Below are positions 26,055 to 35,190 of a DNA stretch of 57,432 nucleotides, in pieces; position 1 is the stretch's first letter, and every line of letters starts with the position of its first letter. Location of the stretch: assembly GCA_030532425.1 (NCBI GenBank), contig JAUNLD010000013.1:1-57432 (forward strand), written 5' to 3'. The notes beneath the pieces were generated by a model. It was not told where the DNA came from, ran no database searches, and saw nothing but the letters and a program-made list of their open reading frames with translations. Position numbers and translations under genes: made by a program. Source of the DNA: Lautropia sp. (GTDB lineage: Bacteria; Pseudomonadota; Gammaproteobacteria; Burkholderiales; Burkholderiaceae_E).

Positions 26055-26726
26055 ATGACGACCCCCACCTCTGGCCCGGCCCACGCACCACGCCCCCCTG
26101 GCCCGGCAACTGCCGCGGCCAGCCCGGACCCCCACGGCAGACCGCCGGGGGCCACCACGGTGCCGGCGGCACCAGAGGCCTCCGCCCATGCCGCGCCCCC
26201 TTCCCCCCCGGCAGGCAGTGCGCCAGCGCCCGACGCCACCGCGGGCAGCAGCTGGCCCTATCTGCTGATGGCGCTGTTTCTGGTGGTGGTGGACCAGGTC
26301 ACCAAATACCTCATCATCGACCATTTCGACTACGCCGAGCGGATGACGGTCATTCCGGGCTTTTTCGACCTGACACTGCTCTACAACCCCGGGGCGGCCT
26401 TCAGCTTTCTGGCCGATCACGGCGGCTGGCAACGCTGGTTCTTCACCCTCATTGCCGTCGCCGTCTCGGGCCTGCTGGTATACATGCTGGTGCGGCATCG
26501 CGGCAGCACGATGTTCAACACCGCCATCGGCCTGGTCCTGGGCGGCGCGGTCGGCAACCTGATCGACCGGCTGGTACTGGGGCACGTCACCGATTTTCTG
26601 CTGTTCTATCAGGGCAGCTGGGCCTTTCCCGCCTTCAACGTGGCCGACTGCGCGATCACGGTCGGCGCGGTGCTCTGGATTCTGGACGAAATCCTGCAAA
26701 CGGCGCGGGCCAGACGCGCGTCCTGA
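26055..26726 (+). CDS. lspA: Prolipoprotein signal peptidase with N-terminal extension
   Basis: LspA cleaves lipoprotein signal peptides in the inner membrane. The core (residues about 66-223) has four membrane helices, D-Q-V-T-K in helix 1, N-P-G-A-A-F-S-F, and the catalytic aspartates in G-N-L-I-D-R-L and F-N-V-A-D-C-A-I. The first 65 residues are a Pro/Ala/Ser-rich low-complexity stretch not normal for LspA. The ATG at 26055 lies 26 bases after ileS; a later start is possible but none has a better ribosome site. Confidence 0.94.
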   Translation: MTTPTSGPAHAPRPPGPATAAASPDPHGRPPGATTVPAAPEASAHAAPPSPPAGSAPAPDATAGSSWPYLLMALFLVVVDQVTKYLIIDHFDYAERMTVIPGFFDLTLLYNPGAAFSFLADHGGWQRWFFTLIAVAVSGLLVYMLVRHRGSTMFNTAIGLVLGGAVGNLIDRLVLGHVTDFLLFYQGSWAFPAFNVADCAITVGAVLWILDEILQTARARRAS

Positions 26727-26926
26727 CGATGCGGCTGCCCTGCGCGCCCGGCCGGCAGCCCCGAAACGCCGCGCGCCCCCGCCGACGGCCCCGAAACGGC
26801 TGCTCCAGTGCCCAGCCGAGACACCTGGCGACGACCAGTCCTGCGCGCACCGGCCAGCACGCCCGGCAAGCTGCTGCTATGCTTGGCCCATTCCGCTTTG
26901 GCCTTTGGCTGATCGACTCTCCTGCC

Positions 26927-28219
26927 ATGAGCACCTCCCATCCTGATCCTGCTGCCCCGTCTTCCGATTCCCTGCCCCCGGCACCGCTGCAGGGACGCCG
27001 CCTGCTGCTGGGCGTGACCGGTGGCGTCGCCGCCTACAAATCGGCACAACTGGTGCGCGACCTGCAACGGGCGGGCGCCAGCGTGCAGGTGGTGATGACC
27101 GAGGCCGCCACCCGTTTCGTCGGCCCGCCCACCTTTCAGGCCCTCTCCGGCCGGCCGGTGTTCACCGATGCCTTCGATGATCGTGTCTATGACGGCATGC
27201 CCCACATCGAGCTGTCGCGCCAGGCCGATGCCATCCTGATCGCCCCGGCCTCGGCCGACTTCCTGGCAAAGCTGGCCCACGGCCACTGCGACGACCTGCT
27301 CTCCACGCTGTGCCTGGCCCGCGACATCCCGCTGCTGGTGGCGCCGGCCATGAACCGGCAGATGTGGCAGAACCCGGCCACCCAGCGCAACGCCCGCCAA
27401 CTGCGCGAGGACGGCATCATCCTGCTGGGGCCGGATGCCGGCGAGCAGGCCTGTGGCGAAGTCGGTGCCGGCCGGATGCTGGAGCCCGAAGATCTGGTCG
27501 AGGAACTGACCGCCTTCTTCACGCCCAAGCGGCTGCAAGGCAAGCGCATCCTGATGACGGCCGGCCCCACCTACGAGGCCATCGACCCGGTGCGCGGCAT
27601 CACCAACCTCTCGTCCGGCAAGATGGGCCATGCACTGGCACGCGCCTGCCGCCAGGCTGGCGCCGTCGTCACCCTGGTCAGTGGCCCCACCCAGCTGCCT
27701 CCCCCCTCCGGCGTGCGCGTGCTGCCGGTGCGCAGTGCCGACGAGATGCTGCACACCGTCAACCGCGAGCTGGATCTGGCAGCCCTGTCGATCAGCATCG
27801 ATTGCTTCATCAGCGTGGCCGCCGTGGCCGACTGGCGCCCGGCCACCGTGTCCGAGCACAAGATCAAGAAAGTCGCAGCCTCGTCCACCGCCGAGGCCGA
27901 GCCGCTGCCCGCCATCACGCTGGTCGAGAACACCGACATCCTGGCTGCCGTGGCACGCCGCCGGCAGGCGCCGTACTGCGTCGGCTTTGCCGCCGAATCG
28001 CACGATCTGGAACAGCACGCCATCGCCAAGCGCATCCGCAAGGGGGTACCGCTCATCATCGCCAACCTGGCACCAGCCGCCTTCCATCAGGACGAGAACG
28101 AACTGCTGCTGGTGGACGAGCACGGTGTGCACCCGTTGCCGCGGGGCAGCAAGGATGCCCTGGCCCGCCAGCTGGCCATCGAACTGGCACAGCGGCTATC
28201 CGCGGTGCAGACGCGCTGA
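26927..28219 (+). CDS. coaBC: Bifunctional phosphopantothenoylcysteine decarboxylase/synthetase
   Basis: CoaBC makes 4'-phosphopantetheine in coenzyme A synthesis. The protein has 430 residues. The CoaC half has G-V-T-G-G-V-A-A-Y-K, A-P-A-M-N-R-Q-M-W and the active-site cysteine in Q-A-C-G-E-V-G-A-G-R-M. The CoaB half begins with R-I-L-M-T-A-G-P-T-Y-E-A-I-D-P-V-R, and has S-S-G-K-M-G and a V-A-A-V-A-D-W-R-P motif. About 10 residues (S-I-S-I-D-C-F-I-S) differ from the usual D-x-x-I lead-in. It lies in the conserved lspA-coaBC-dut order. Confidence 0.95.
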   Translation: MSTSHPDPAAPSSDSLPPAPLQGRRLLLGVTGGVAAYKSAQLVRDLQRAGASVQVVMTEAATRFVGPPTFQALSGRPVFTDAFDDRVYDGMPHIELSRQADAILIAPASADFLAKLAHGHCDDLLSTLCLARDIPLLVAPAMNRQMWQNPATQRNARQLREDGIILLGPDAGEQACGEVGAGRMLEPEDLVEELTAFFTPKRLQGKRILMTAGPTYEAIDPVRGITNLSSGKMGHALARACRQAGAVVTLVSGPTQLPPPSGVRVLPVRSADEMLHTVNRELDLAALSISIDCFISVAAVADWRPATVSEHKIKKVAASSTAEAEPLPAITLVENTDILAAVARRRQAPYCVGFAAESHDLEQHAIAKRIRKGVPLIIANLAPAAFHQDENELLLVDEHGVHPLPRGSKDALARQLAIELAQRLSAVQTR

Positions 28220-28294
28220 AGCGGGGGCCGGTATCCGTGCCGGCCGACGATCACCCTGTCCTTCCTGACCTTCCAGCAACCCTCCTTCCCTCTC

Positions 28295-28765
28295 ATGTCC
28301 GATTCCACCCCCTCCCGGCCGCTTGTTGATGTCCGCATCCTCGATCCGCGCATGGCCTCACAGCTGCCCGCCTATGCCACCCCCGGCAGCGCCGGGCTGG
28401 ACCTGCGCGCCTGTCTGGACGCCCCGTTGCTGATCGAGCCGGGCCAGACCCATCTGGTGCCCACCGGCCTGGCCATCCACCTGGCCGACCCCGGTCTGGC
28501 GGCCGTGATCCTGCCGCGCTCGGGCCTGGGCCACAAGCACGGCCTGGTGCTGGGCAACCTGGTGGGGCTGATCGACTCCGACTACCAGGGGCCGCTGATG
28601 GTCTCGTGCTGGAACCGCAGCCAGACCCCCTACACGCTGCAACCGATGGACCGCCTGGCCCAGCTGGTGATCGTGCCGGTAGTGCAGGCGCAGTTCCGGG
28701 TGGTCGAGCACTTCGAGCACTCGACGCGCGGTGCCGGCGGCTTTGGCAGTACCGGCGTCTCCTGA
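28295..28765 (+). CDS. dut: dUTP pyrophosphatase
   Basis: Dut hydrolyses dUTP to dUMP, keeping uracil out of DNA and feeding dTMP synthesis. The trimeric dUTPase motifs are all present in the 156-residue protein: G-S-A-G-L-D-L-R-A (1), [10 protein letters not shown] (2), [15 protein letters not shown] (3), R-L-A-Q-L-V-I (4) and [10 protein letters not shown] (5). It is 75 bases downstream of coaBC. Confidence 0.97.
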   Translation: MSDSTPSRPLVDVRILDPRMASQLPAYATPGSAGLDLRACLDAPLLIEPGQTHLVPTGLAIHLADPGLAAVILPRSGLGHKHGLVLGNLVGLIDSDYQGPLMVSCWNRSQTPYTLQPMDRLAQLVIVPVVQAQFRVVEHFEHSTRGAGGFGSTGVS

Positions 28766-28939
28766 GCCCCCGCCCGGGCCCCGCCTGCCCCCCATGTTGA
28801 CGCCTGCCCCGGTGCACCGCGTCAGTACACCCCGCATGGAACTCGTTTTCCCCCTGTCCGCGCCTGCCCGGGGGCTCCCCTTTTCCCCAGCCCAGACCGC
28901 ATCGCAGCCCTTGCCCAGCCGGCCACTATCCCCGTCACG

Positions 28940-30112
28940 ATGAGCCACACCCCCTACACGCAACAGCTCGACGACAAGATCCGCCGGCTGAATACCCTGT
29001 TCGCCGACCTGCCCACGCCCCCGCTGACAGTGCATCCCTCGCCCTCCGAACACTACCGGATGCGCGCCGAGTTTCGCGTCTGGCACGACGGCGATGACAT
29101 CCATTACGCGATGTTCACCCCCGGCCAGAAGGCCAGCACCGCCACACTGCAACGCATCGGGCAGTTTCCGCCCGCCTGCGAGGCCATCAACGCGCTGATG
29201 CCCCGCCTGCTGGCCACCGCAGCCGCCAACCCGGTGCTGAAACACCGCTGGTATCAGGTGGAGTTTCTGGCCACGCTGGCCGGCGACATGCTGGTGACGA
29301 TGATCTATCACCGTGCGCTGGACGACGCCTGGGAAGCGGCCGCCCGCACCTTGCAGGCGCAGCTGGGCGTCGCCATCATCGGCCGCAGCAAGGGCCAGAA
29401 ACGGGTGCTGCAACAGGATTTCGTGACCGAACGGCTGAGCGTGGACAGCAGCGCCGGCCCCCCACGCAGCCTGGTCTACCGCCAGCCCGAAGGCGCCTTC
29501 ACCCAGCCCAATGCCCAGGTCTGCCAGCAGATGATCGGCTGGGCCTGCGCCGCCGCCCAGGCATGGCAGGCAGAAGATGCCCGCCGCAACGCCGCCCCCG
29601 GCGCAGCCCCGTCCCCGGTCGGCCCCGACCTGCTGGAGCTGTACTGCGGCAACGGCAACTTCAGCATTCCGCTGGCAGCGCACTTCCGGCAGGTGCTGGC
29701 CACCGAGATCTCCAAGACCTCAGTGGCGGCCGCCCAATGGAATATCGAGGCCAACAGCTGCCACAACCTGCGCATCGCCCGCCTCTCGGCCGAAGAGTTC
29801 ACCGAAGCCTGGCAAGGCCGGCGCACCTTCCGGCGCCTGCAACAGGCCGGCATCCAGCTGGCTGACTACGATTTTGGGACGGTGCTGGTCGACCCCCCGC
29901 GCGCAGGTGTCGACGACGGAACGCTGGCGCTGCTCCAGCGCTTTCCGCGCATCCTCTACATCTCGTGCAACCCCGACACCCTGCGCGCCAACCTGGACGT
30001 CCTCTGCCAGACGCACACCATCACCCGCCTTGCGCTCTTCGACCAGTTTCCATTCACCCCGCACATGGAATGCGGGGTAGCCTTGCAGCGCCGGCCCGAA
30101 GCAGTCCGCTGA
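28940..30112 (+). CDS. trmA: tRNA (uracil-54-C5)-methyltransferase
   Basis: TrmA makes ribothymidine at position 54 of tRNA. The 390-residue protein starts Y-T-Q-Q-L-D-D-K-I-R-R-L, has Y-R-M-R-A-E-F-R-V-W-H-D-G-D, the SAM site L-E-L-Y-C-G-N-G-N-F-S-I-P-L, V-D-P-P-R-A-G, and the catalytic cysteine in Y-I-S-C-N-P-D-T-L. An Ala/Pro-rich insert of about 20 residues precedes the SAM site. It lacks the FeS cysteines of RlmD, so TrmA is the better call. No strong ribosome site is visible. Confidence 0.95.
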   Translation: MSHTPYTQQLDDKIRRLNTLFADLPTPPLTVHPSPSEHYRMRAEFRVWHDGDDIHYAMFTPGQKASTATLQRIGQFPPACEAINALMPRLLATAAANPVLKHRWYQVEFLATLAGDMLVTMIYHRALDDAWEAAARTLQAQLGVAIIGRSKGQKRVLQQDFVTERLSVDSSAGPPRSLVYRQPEGAFTQPNAQVCQQMIGWACAAAQAWQAEDARRNAAPGAAPSPVGPDLLELYCGNGNFSIPLAAHFRQVLATEISKTSVAAAQWNIEANSCHNLRIARLSAEEFTEAWQGRRTFRRLQQAGIQLADYDFGTVLVDPPRAGVDDGTLALLQRFPRILYISCNPDTLRANLDVLCQTHTITRLALFDQFPFTPHMECGVALQRRPEAVR

Positions 30113-30268
30113 AATGGCCGCAAACACGAGCTGCGGCGTGTTGCCCATCCATCGACACGCCCGATCCGTTCATTCCGCAGCGTGAAATAATGGGCACACT
30201 CCCGTGTTAACGGGCAGCACGGAGGCCTGCACAACCGCCGCCACCACGACGGCGCAACGGGCAGGTAC

Positions 30269-32143
30269 TCAGCGCCGCGAGGCTTGGCCGTCTGCTGCGG
30301 CCGGGCCTGTCTGCACGGCGCCTTCCGGCGCCGGGGCAGCTGCTCCAGGGGGGGAGTCGTGGGCGCCCCGCTCTCCTCCCTTGTCACCCTGGCCATCAGG
30401 CATCGGCACCCGCTGGTAACGCTGCTGGAACAGGCGCGCGTCATCAAAGTGGCGGCGGCCCACCAGTGCCGTGGGCTGGCGGCCAGGCTGGCGGATGGCC
30501 CCCATGTTGCGCACGCCCATCGTCCACAGCAGCACGCGGCCCAGACGCTCGGTGTCGGGCACGAAACCGTCCTGGTTGTAGATGCTGCGGTTGCCCCCTT
30601 CGGGCAGCGGCAGGGCGCGCAAGGTGTCTTCGGCCACCAGCAGGTAGGGCGGGTTGTCGAAGACCGGGGTCCCCCAGGTCTCGCCCAGCAGGGAGATCCC
30701 GACCAGCTGGTGGGTACGGCTGCTGACATGCAGTGACAGCTGGGCCGGCCACGGGGTGCCTACCCAGTCTTCGATGGCCACGTCGATGGGGGAATACAGC
30801 CATTCGGCCAGGCTCTCCACCGACTGGGCGGCGGCACGATCCGGTTGCAGCCGGCGCGAGGGGAAGAACATCGCATATCGGCCACTGGGCTGGATCGAAT
30901 CGTAGGCCAGCGGTGCGCCATCGTCATCGAGCGTGACGCGCCAGACCAGACCATCGAGTCGGCCCGCCTGCAGGTCGCTGCTGCTTTCCATCGGCCGCTC
31001 GCTGAACCAGACGGTGTAGATCAGTTGCGGCAGCACCTTGCCGTCAAAGCGGGTGAATTCAAGCCGCTGATAGACCACCGGCTGGCTGGTGTCGACATCC
31101 AGCCAGTAGCGCTCGTCCGGGTCGCGCACCAGGCCGCCCAGGTCGATCCACCGGAGCCGGCCGATACGGTCGGCATCGTTGATGGTGGCGATGTCGTAGG
31201 AGGGGGCATAGGCCTGCACCAGCACCTGCAGCTGCTCGTCCGTGAACAGCGGGATGCCCAGCGCATCACGCGCCACCCCGGCCATCACGGCAGCGGCCTG
31301 ACGGCGTGCCTCGGCATCGTCGAGCAGCGAGGCCGGCCGGTAGCGCTGGAAGGCGGCCCGGCCCGAAAAGCTGGCCTTGCGCTGGGTGCGAAAGACCGTA
31401 CGCTGGTGATCCTCCCAGTTGCGGATGGACGAGGCCACGCCCATGCCGGTCAGCGGGTACAGCCCCAAGGCGCGCAACAGGCGCTGGTATTCGTCGGGCA
31501 CATGGGCCTGGCGCAGCAGCTCGGGCACGTCGGCCTGACCCAGCTGACGCATCAGCACCTGGCTGCAACGCTCGACATCGGTGATGATCGCCTGACGATC
31601 ATGGTGGTGATAAAGCGGCAGCGCCGCATCGGGCAGGCGCTCGATCTCGTGGCGGCGCACCGTGGCATCCAGCCGGCGCAGCTGCTCCAGCCACGCCCGG
31701 AAGGATTCGCTGCCGGCCAGTGCCACCACGGCGTCCTGTCGGGCCTCACGATCCGGCGCCGCCTGCGCCAGCGCCTGCTCGAAATCATCGCCAAACGAGG
31801 ACAGCAGGCGATTGCTGCGCAGGAACAGGTAGCCAGGCAGGCGATGCTGGCCGGCATCGAGCACCTGCCGTGCCCGTGTCTGGCGCTCCAGCACCTCGTA
31901 GAAATTGCGGCAATACTGCGGTCCGAAGTTGCTGGCCGTGCCACCCTGTGCAGCGGCCGCAGAGCCCCCTGCCGGCGGCAGCCCAGCCGGCCCACGGGAG
32001 GCCGTACTGGCGCAGCCGGCCAGCGCCCCCGCCAGCAGGCAGGCCAGCAGAGCGGCACGGCTGCGGACGGCGCCACGGGACAGACGGGCAGACACCCGGC
32101 GGGCACCAGACACGGGCAGACGGAAAGCAGACACGGTCGGCAT
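30269..32143 (-). CDS. Large uncharacterised lipoprotein
   Basis: This 624-residue protein has an Arg-rich start, a hydrophobic stretch, and a lipobox L-A-G-C-A-S at about residues 41-46, so it is an outer- or inner-membrane lipoprotein. A low-complexity Ala/Gly stretch follows. The mature protein is mixed alpha/beta with no motif I recognise; the C-terminal 40 residues are Gly/Pro/Ala-rich and probably disordered. It stops 2 bases before the transaldolase gene's far end, so it likely follows tal in one transcript. The function is unknown. Confidence 0.75.
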   Translation of the reverse strand: MPTVSAFRLPVSGARRVSARLSRGAVRSRAALLACLLAGALAGCASTASRGPAGLPPAGGSAAAAQGGTASNFGPQYCRNFYEVLERQTRARQVLDAGQHRLPGYLFLRSNRLLSSFGDDFEQALAQAAPDREARQDAVVALAGSESFRAWLEQLRRLDATVRRHEIERLPDAALPLYHHHDRQAIITDVERCSQVLMRQLGQADVPELLRQAHVPDEYQRLLRALGLYPLTGMGVASSIRNWEDHQRTVFRTQRKASFSGRAAFQRYRPASLLDDAEARRQAAAVMAGVARDALGIPLFTDEQLQVLVQAYAPSYDIATINDADRIGRLRWIDLGGLVRDPDERYWLDVDTSQPVVYQRLEFTRFDGKVLPQLIYTVWFSERPMESSSDLQAGRLDGLVWRVTLDDDGAPLAYDSIQPSGRYAMFFPSRRLQPDRAAAQSVESLAEWLYSPIDVAIEDWVGTPWPAQLSLHVSSRTHQLVGISLLGETWGTPVFDNPPYLLVAEDTLRALPLPEGGNRSIYNQDGFVPDTERLGRVLLWTMGVRNMGAIRQPGRQPTALVGRRHFDDARLFQQRYQRVPMPDGQGDKGGERGAHDSPPGAAAPAPEGAVQTGPAAADGQASRR

Positions 32144-32145
32144 GG

Positions 32146-33123
32146 TCAGATGGGACGGGCCAGCAGGGCGTCGAGCGCACTGGCATCAGCCACGAAGGCC
32201 CGGATGCCTTCGGCCAGCTTGTCGCTGGCCATCGCGTCGTCGTTCATCTCGGTACGAAAACGGATTTCGTCGAAGCGCACCCGTGCGATCCCGGTCTGAC
32301 GGGCCAGCCCGGCGTCGAGGTGACGCTGGACCGGCTGGGTGGCGGCTTCCAGCTGCTTCAGCAGATCGGGGCTGATCGTCAGCAGATCGCAGCCTGCCAG
32401 CGCCAGGATCTGGCCGATGTTGCGGAAACTGGCCCCCATCACCTCGGTGGGATAGCCAAATCGCTTGTAATAGTTGTAGATCCGCCGGACCGACTGCACG
32501 CCCGGATCATCCTCGGCACCGAAGTCGATGCCATCGCGCTTGCGGTACCAGTCGTAGATGCGGCCGACGAAGGGGCTGATGAGGGTGACACCGGCATCGG
32601 CGCAGGCCACGGCCTGCGGAAAGCCGAACAGCAGCGTCAGGTTGCAGTGAATGCCGGCGCGTTCGAGCTGTTCGGCCGCACCGATGCCTTCCCAGGTGGC
32701 GGCAATCTTGATGAGCACGCGGTTGCGGTCGATGCCGGCAGCCTCGTACAGCTCGATGATCCGCTGCGCCCGGCGCACCGTGCCCTCGCGGTCGAAGGAA
32801 AGGCGGGCATCGACCTCGGTGGAGACGCGGCCCGGAATGATGGCCAGGATCTGCTGGCCGAAGGCCACCAGCAGGCGGTCGGTGAGTTCATCGACCGGCG
32901 CCTGCGGATGGGCGGCCTTGACCTGCTGCAACAGCCCGGCGTATTCGGGTTTCTGGACAGCCTTGAGGATCAGTGTGGGGTTGGTGGTGGCATCCTGCGG
33001 GCGAAAGGCCGCCATCGCATGAAAATCCCCGGTATCGGCCACGACGGTGGTCAGCCGGCGCAGCTGTTCGAGCGATGAGGAAGCGAGCGGTTGTCCGGGG
33101 TTCTGGCCATCTGAGTGCGGCAT
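32146..33123 (-). CDS. tal: Transaldolase
   Basis: Transaldolase moves a dihydroxyacetone unit between sugar phosphates in the non-oxidative pentose phosphate pathway. The 325-residue protein has [11 protein letters not shown], the catalytic lysine in [33 protein letters not shown], and E-V-M-G-A-S-F-R-N, all of the TalB class. GGAGG directly abuts an ATG at 33135; the ATG at 33123, 12 bases further, is preferred here, but either may be used. The lipoprotein gene follows it directly. Confidence 0.95.
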   Translation of the reverse strand: MPHSDGQNPGQPLASSSLEQLRRLTTVVADTGDFHAMAAFRPQDATTNPTLILKAVQKPEYAGLLQQVKAAHPQAPVDELTDRLLVAFGQQILAIIPGRVSTEVDARLSFDREGTVRRAQRIIELYEAAGIDRNRVLIKIAATWEGIGAAEQLERAGIHCNLTLLFGFPQAVACADAGVTLISPFVGRIYDWYRKRDGIDFGAEDDPGVQSVRRIYNYYKRFGYPTEVMGASFRNIGQILALAGCDLLTISPDLLKQLEAATQPVQRHLDAGLARQTGIARVRFDEIRFRTEMNDDAMASDKLAEGIRAFVADASALDALLARPI

Positions 33124-33392
33124 GCCTGTTTTCATCCTCCGTGTGTCCTGCCCCAAAAGGCATGGGGACCGCAGCCGGACGGCGCCTGCGGCCAGCCTGC
33201 CCCGGTGCCCGCCGGGGGCAACACCGTGTATCCTACACCGGCGGCCGTTCGCCGATGGCGACATCCTTGCATACTGACCGCCAGCATCGCGCTGTTTCGC
33301 ACAATAGAATAAGTTTTTTACCGATCCGGGCATCCGCAGGCCCCCTTTTCGGCCCCTGCGCGCTTTTCTGCCCGGGAAAGGAGTCTTTCACA

Positions 33393-33878
33393 ATGCCCTC
33401 TTTTGATGTTGTCTGCGAGGCCGACATGGTCGAGATCCGCAATGCCGTCGACCAGGCCAACAAGGAAATCACCAACCGCTTCGACTTCAAGGGCTCGGAT
33501 GCTCGGGTCGAACTGAAGGACAAGGTGATGACCACCTTTGCCGATGACGACTTCAAGCTGAGCCAGGTGCGCGACGTGCTGGTGGCCAAGCTGGCCAAGC
33601 GCAATGTCGATGTCCGCTTTCTGGATGACGGCAAGGCCGAGAAGATCTCGGGCGACAAGATGAAGCAGCAGATCACGGTGCGCCACGGCGTGCCCACCGA
33701 CGTGGCCAAGAAGATCGTCAAGCTGCTGAAGGATTCGAAAATGAAGGTCAGCGCCTCGATCCAGGGTGATTCGGTACGGGTCACCGGCGGCAAGCGCGAC
33801 GATCTGCAAACCGCCATCGGCCTCATCAAGAGCGGCGTCCCCGAGCTGCCCCTGGTGATGAACAACTTCCGCGACTGA
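33393..33878 (+). CDS. YajQ-family nucleotide-binding protein
   Basis: This 161-residue protein starts [11 protein letters not shown] and has the family motifs [21 protein letters not shown] and [13 protein letters not shown]. Members fold as two ferredoxin-like domains; some bind cyclic di-GMP, and others nucleic acid or nucleotide. AAGGAG lies upstream of the ATG and TAGAAT (33305-33310) may be its -10. The Nudix gene follows after 14 bases, so they probably share a transcript. Confidence 0.93.
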   Translation: MPSFDVVCEADMVEIRNAVDQANKEITNRFDFKGSDARVELKDKVMTTFADDDFKLSQVRDVLVAKLAKRNVDVRFLDDGKAEKISGDKMKQQITVRHGVPTDVAKKIVKLLKDSKMKVSASIQGDSVRVTGGKRDDLQTAIGLIKSGVPELPLVMNNFRD

Positions 33879-33892
33879 CACGCGCCCTGCCG

Positions 33893-34795
33893 ATGAAGCA
33901 CACCCAGGCCCGCATCGTCGCGGCCCCAGCCCTGCTTGACAGCTCGCTGGCGGACATCCCCGACGGTTTTGCCCCGCTATGGCTGCATCATCATCGGCTG
34001 GGTGCCATCTCGCCGGCCTGGCTGCCCCGACTTGACCCCACCCTGTTCGACATCCGTGACATGGGTTCGCACGTGCAGGTGCATCTTGTCACCACCCGCC
34101 GCCACACGCCGGGCCCCGCACCGCTGCCCTCGCTGGACGAACGCTTGCAGGCCTGGGCCGGGCAGCTGCATGCGCGCGGGCAGATGCCCGGCTGGCGGGG
34201 CGAGCAGGTCGAGATCTTCGGACCAGATCCCTCGGCCCCCCTCTTCTGCATCGAGCGCGGCCTGCTGCGTCCGCTGGGGCTGTTGCTGCGCACCGTGCAG
34301 CTGAACGTCCACACCTGGGCGGCAGGCCGGCTGATGGTCTGGGCTGCCCGTCGTGCCCCCCACAAGGCCGTCGACCCCAACCTGCTCGATTCGCTGGTGG
34401 CAGGCGGCATCGCCCGTGGTGAAACCCCGCTGGATGCGCTGCTGCGGGAAGCCGCCGAAGAAGCCGCCCTGCCCGTCCGGCTGAGTCGCCAGGCCGTGCC
34501 CTCGGCCATCATGGATTCCAGCAGCCTCGATCACGAGAATGGCGCCCCGGTCCTGCACCGCGAGCGCATGCACGTCTTCGATGTACAGGTGCCGCCCGAC
34601 TATGTTCCCAGCCACCCCGATGGCGAAAGCAGCGGTTCTGCCCTGCTCTCGCCGGAACAGGTGCTGGCGCTGGTCCGTATCGGCCACTGGACCCGTGAGG
34701 GCGCCTGGGCCAGCGTCAACCTCGTCCACCGCTACCACACCGGCAGCCTGCGCCCACGCCGCCCCCCGCACGCCACCACGCCCCGGAAAGCCTGA
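33893..34795 (+). CDS. Nudix hydrolase with DUF4743 domain
   Basis: This 300-residue protein has an N-terminal DUF4743-like domain (residues about 10-125, ending L-F-C-I-E-R-G-L-L-R-P-L-G-L-L-L-R-T-V-Q-L-N) and a Nudix domain. The Nudix box is G-G-I-A-R-G-E-T-x6-L-R-E-A-A-E-E-A-A-L, with Ala in place of the usual Gly near the end; the catalytic glutamates are present. Relatives are annotated as thiamine pyrophosphokinase-related Nudix proteins, which would fit with the TPP-controlled genes here. The substrate is unproven. It is probably co-transcribed with the YajQ-family gene. Confidence 0.88.
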   Translation: MKHTQARIVAAPALLDSSLADIPDGFAPLWLHHHRLGAISPAWLPRLDPTLFDIRDMGSHVQVHLVTTRRHTPGPAPLPSLDERLQAWAGQLHARGQMPGWRGEQVEIFGPDPSAPLFCIERGLLRPLGLLLRTVQLNVHTWAAGRLMVWAARRAPHKAVDPNLLDSLVAGGIARGETPLDALLREAAEEAALPVRLSRQAVPSAIMDSSSLDHENGAPVLHRERMHVFDVQVPPDYVPSHPDGESSGSALLSPEQVLALVRIGHWTREGAWASVNLVHRYHTGSLRPRRPPHATTPRKA

Positions 34796-35091
34796 GTGCC
34801 CGGCCCCCTCCAGACTCAGGAAGCATGCCTGCGGCGGGCCGGCTTCCTCATCATGTCCGGCCGAGCCTGACGGCGCTGGCCCTCCTGCCTGCAGGCGCAG
34901 GCACCCTGCTGGCGTCCGATGAAGCCGGATGACTGCCACAATTCCGGCAGGAAAGGTATGTCACGTTTGATACAAACAACCGTCAGCGGCCGGACAGGGG
35001 CACCAACGGTTGACTGCCGCCGACAGACGGTCAACCACACGACGCGCCCCCGTGAGAAAATCCCTTCAGACAACGACGGAATGGGCCCCCG

Positions 35092-35185
35092 GACAGCTGA
35101 CCGGGGTTCGTCGGCTGTCTCAGTCTCCTTAGTCTCCTCTCTTCACCCCAAGACCGGCCATGGCATGATCTTGGGGTTCTTTTTT
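35092..35185 (+). ncRNA. Candidate small RNA with tandem anti-SD motif
   Basis: The 395-base gap between the Nudix gene and dxs holds a perfect-complement 10-bp hairpin (35092-35101 with 35110-35119, one G-U pair). A C/U-rich single-stranded stretch follows with AGTCTCCT twice (35122-35129, 35131-35138), and then a strong terminator. The repeat complements Shine-Dalgarno sequences. Upstream, two more palindromes occur (GTTTG-ATA-CAAAC at 34965-34977; GGTTGAC...GTCAACC at 35008-35036). No convincing promoter is visible, so it may be processed from the Nudix 3' UTR. Confidence 0.5.
35145..35185 (+). terminator. Strong Rho-independent terminator
   Basis: ACCCCAAGA (35145-35153) pairs with TCTTGGGGT (35169-35177), followed by TCTTTTTT. 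It terminates plus-strand transcription only, since the minus strand lacks a U-tract, so it does not serve dxs. It ends 5 bases before the dxs stop codon. Confidence 0.9.
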
Positions 35186-35190
35186 GAGAC

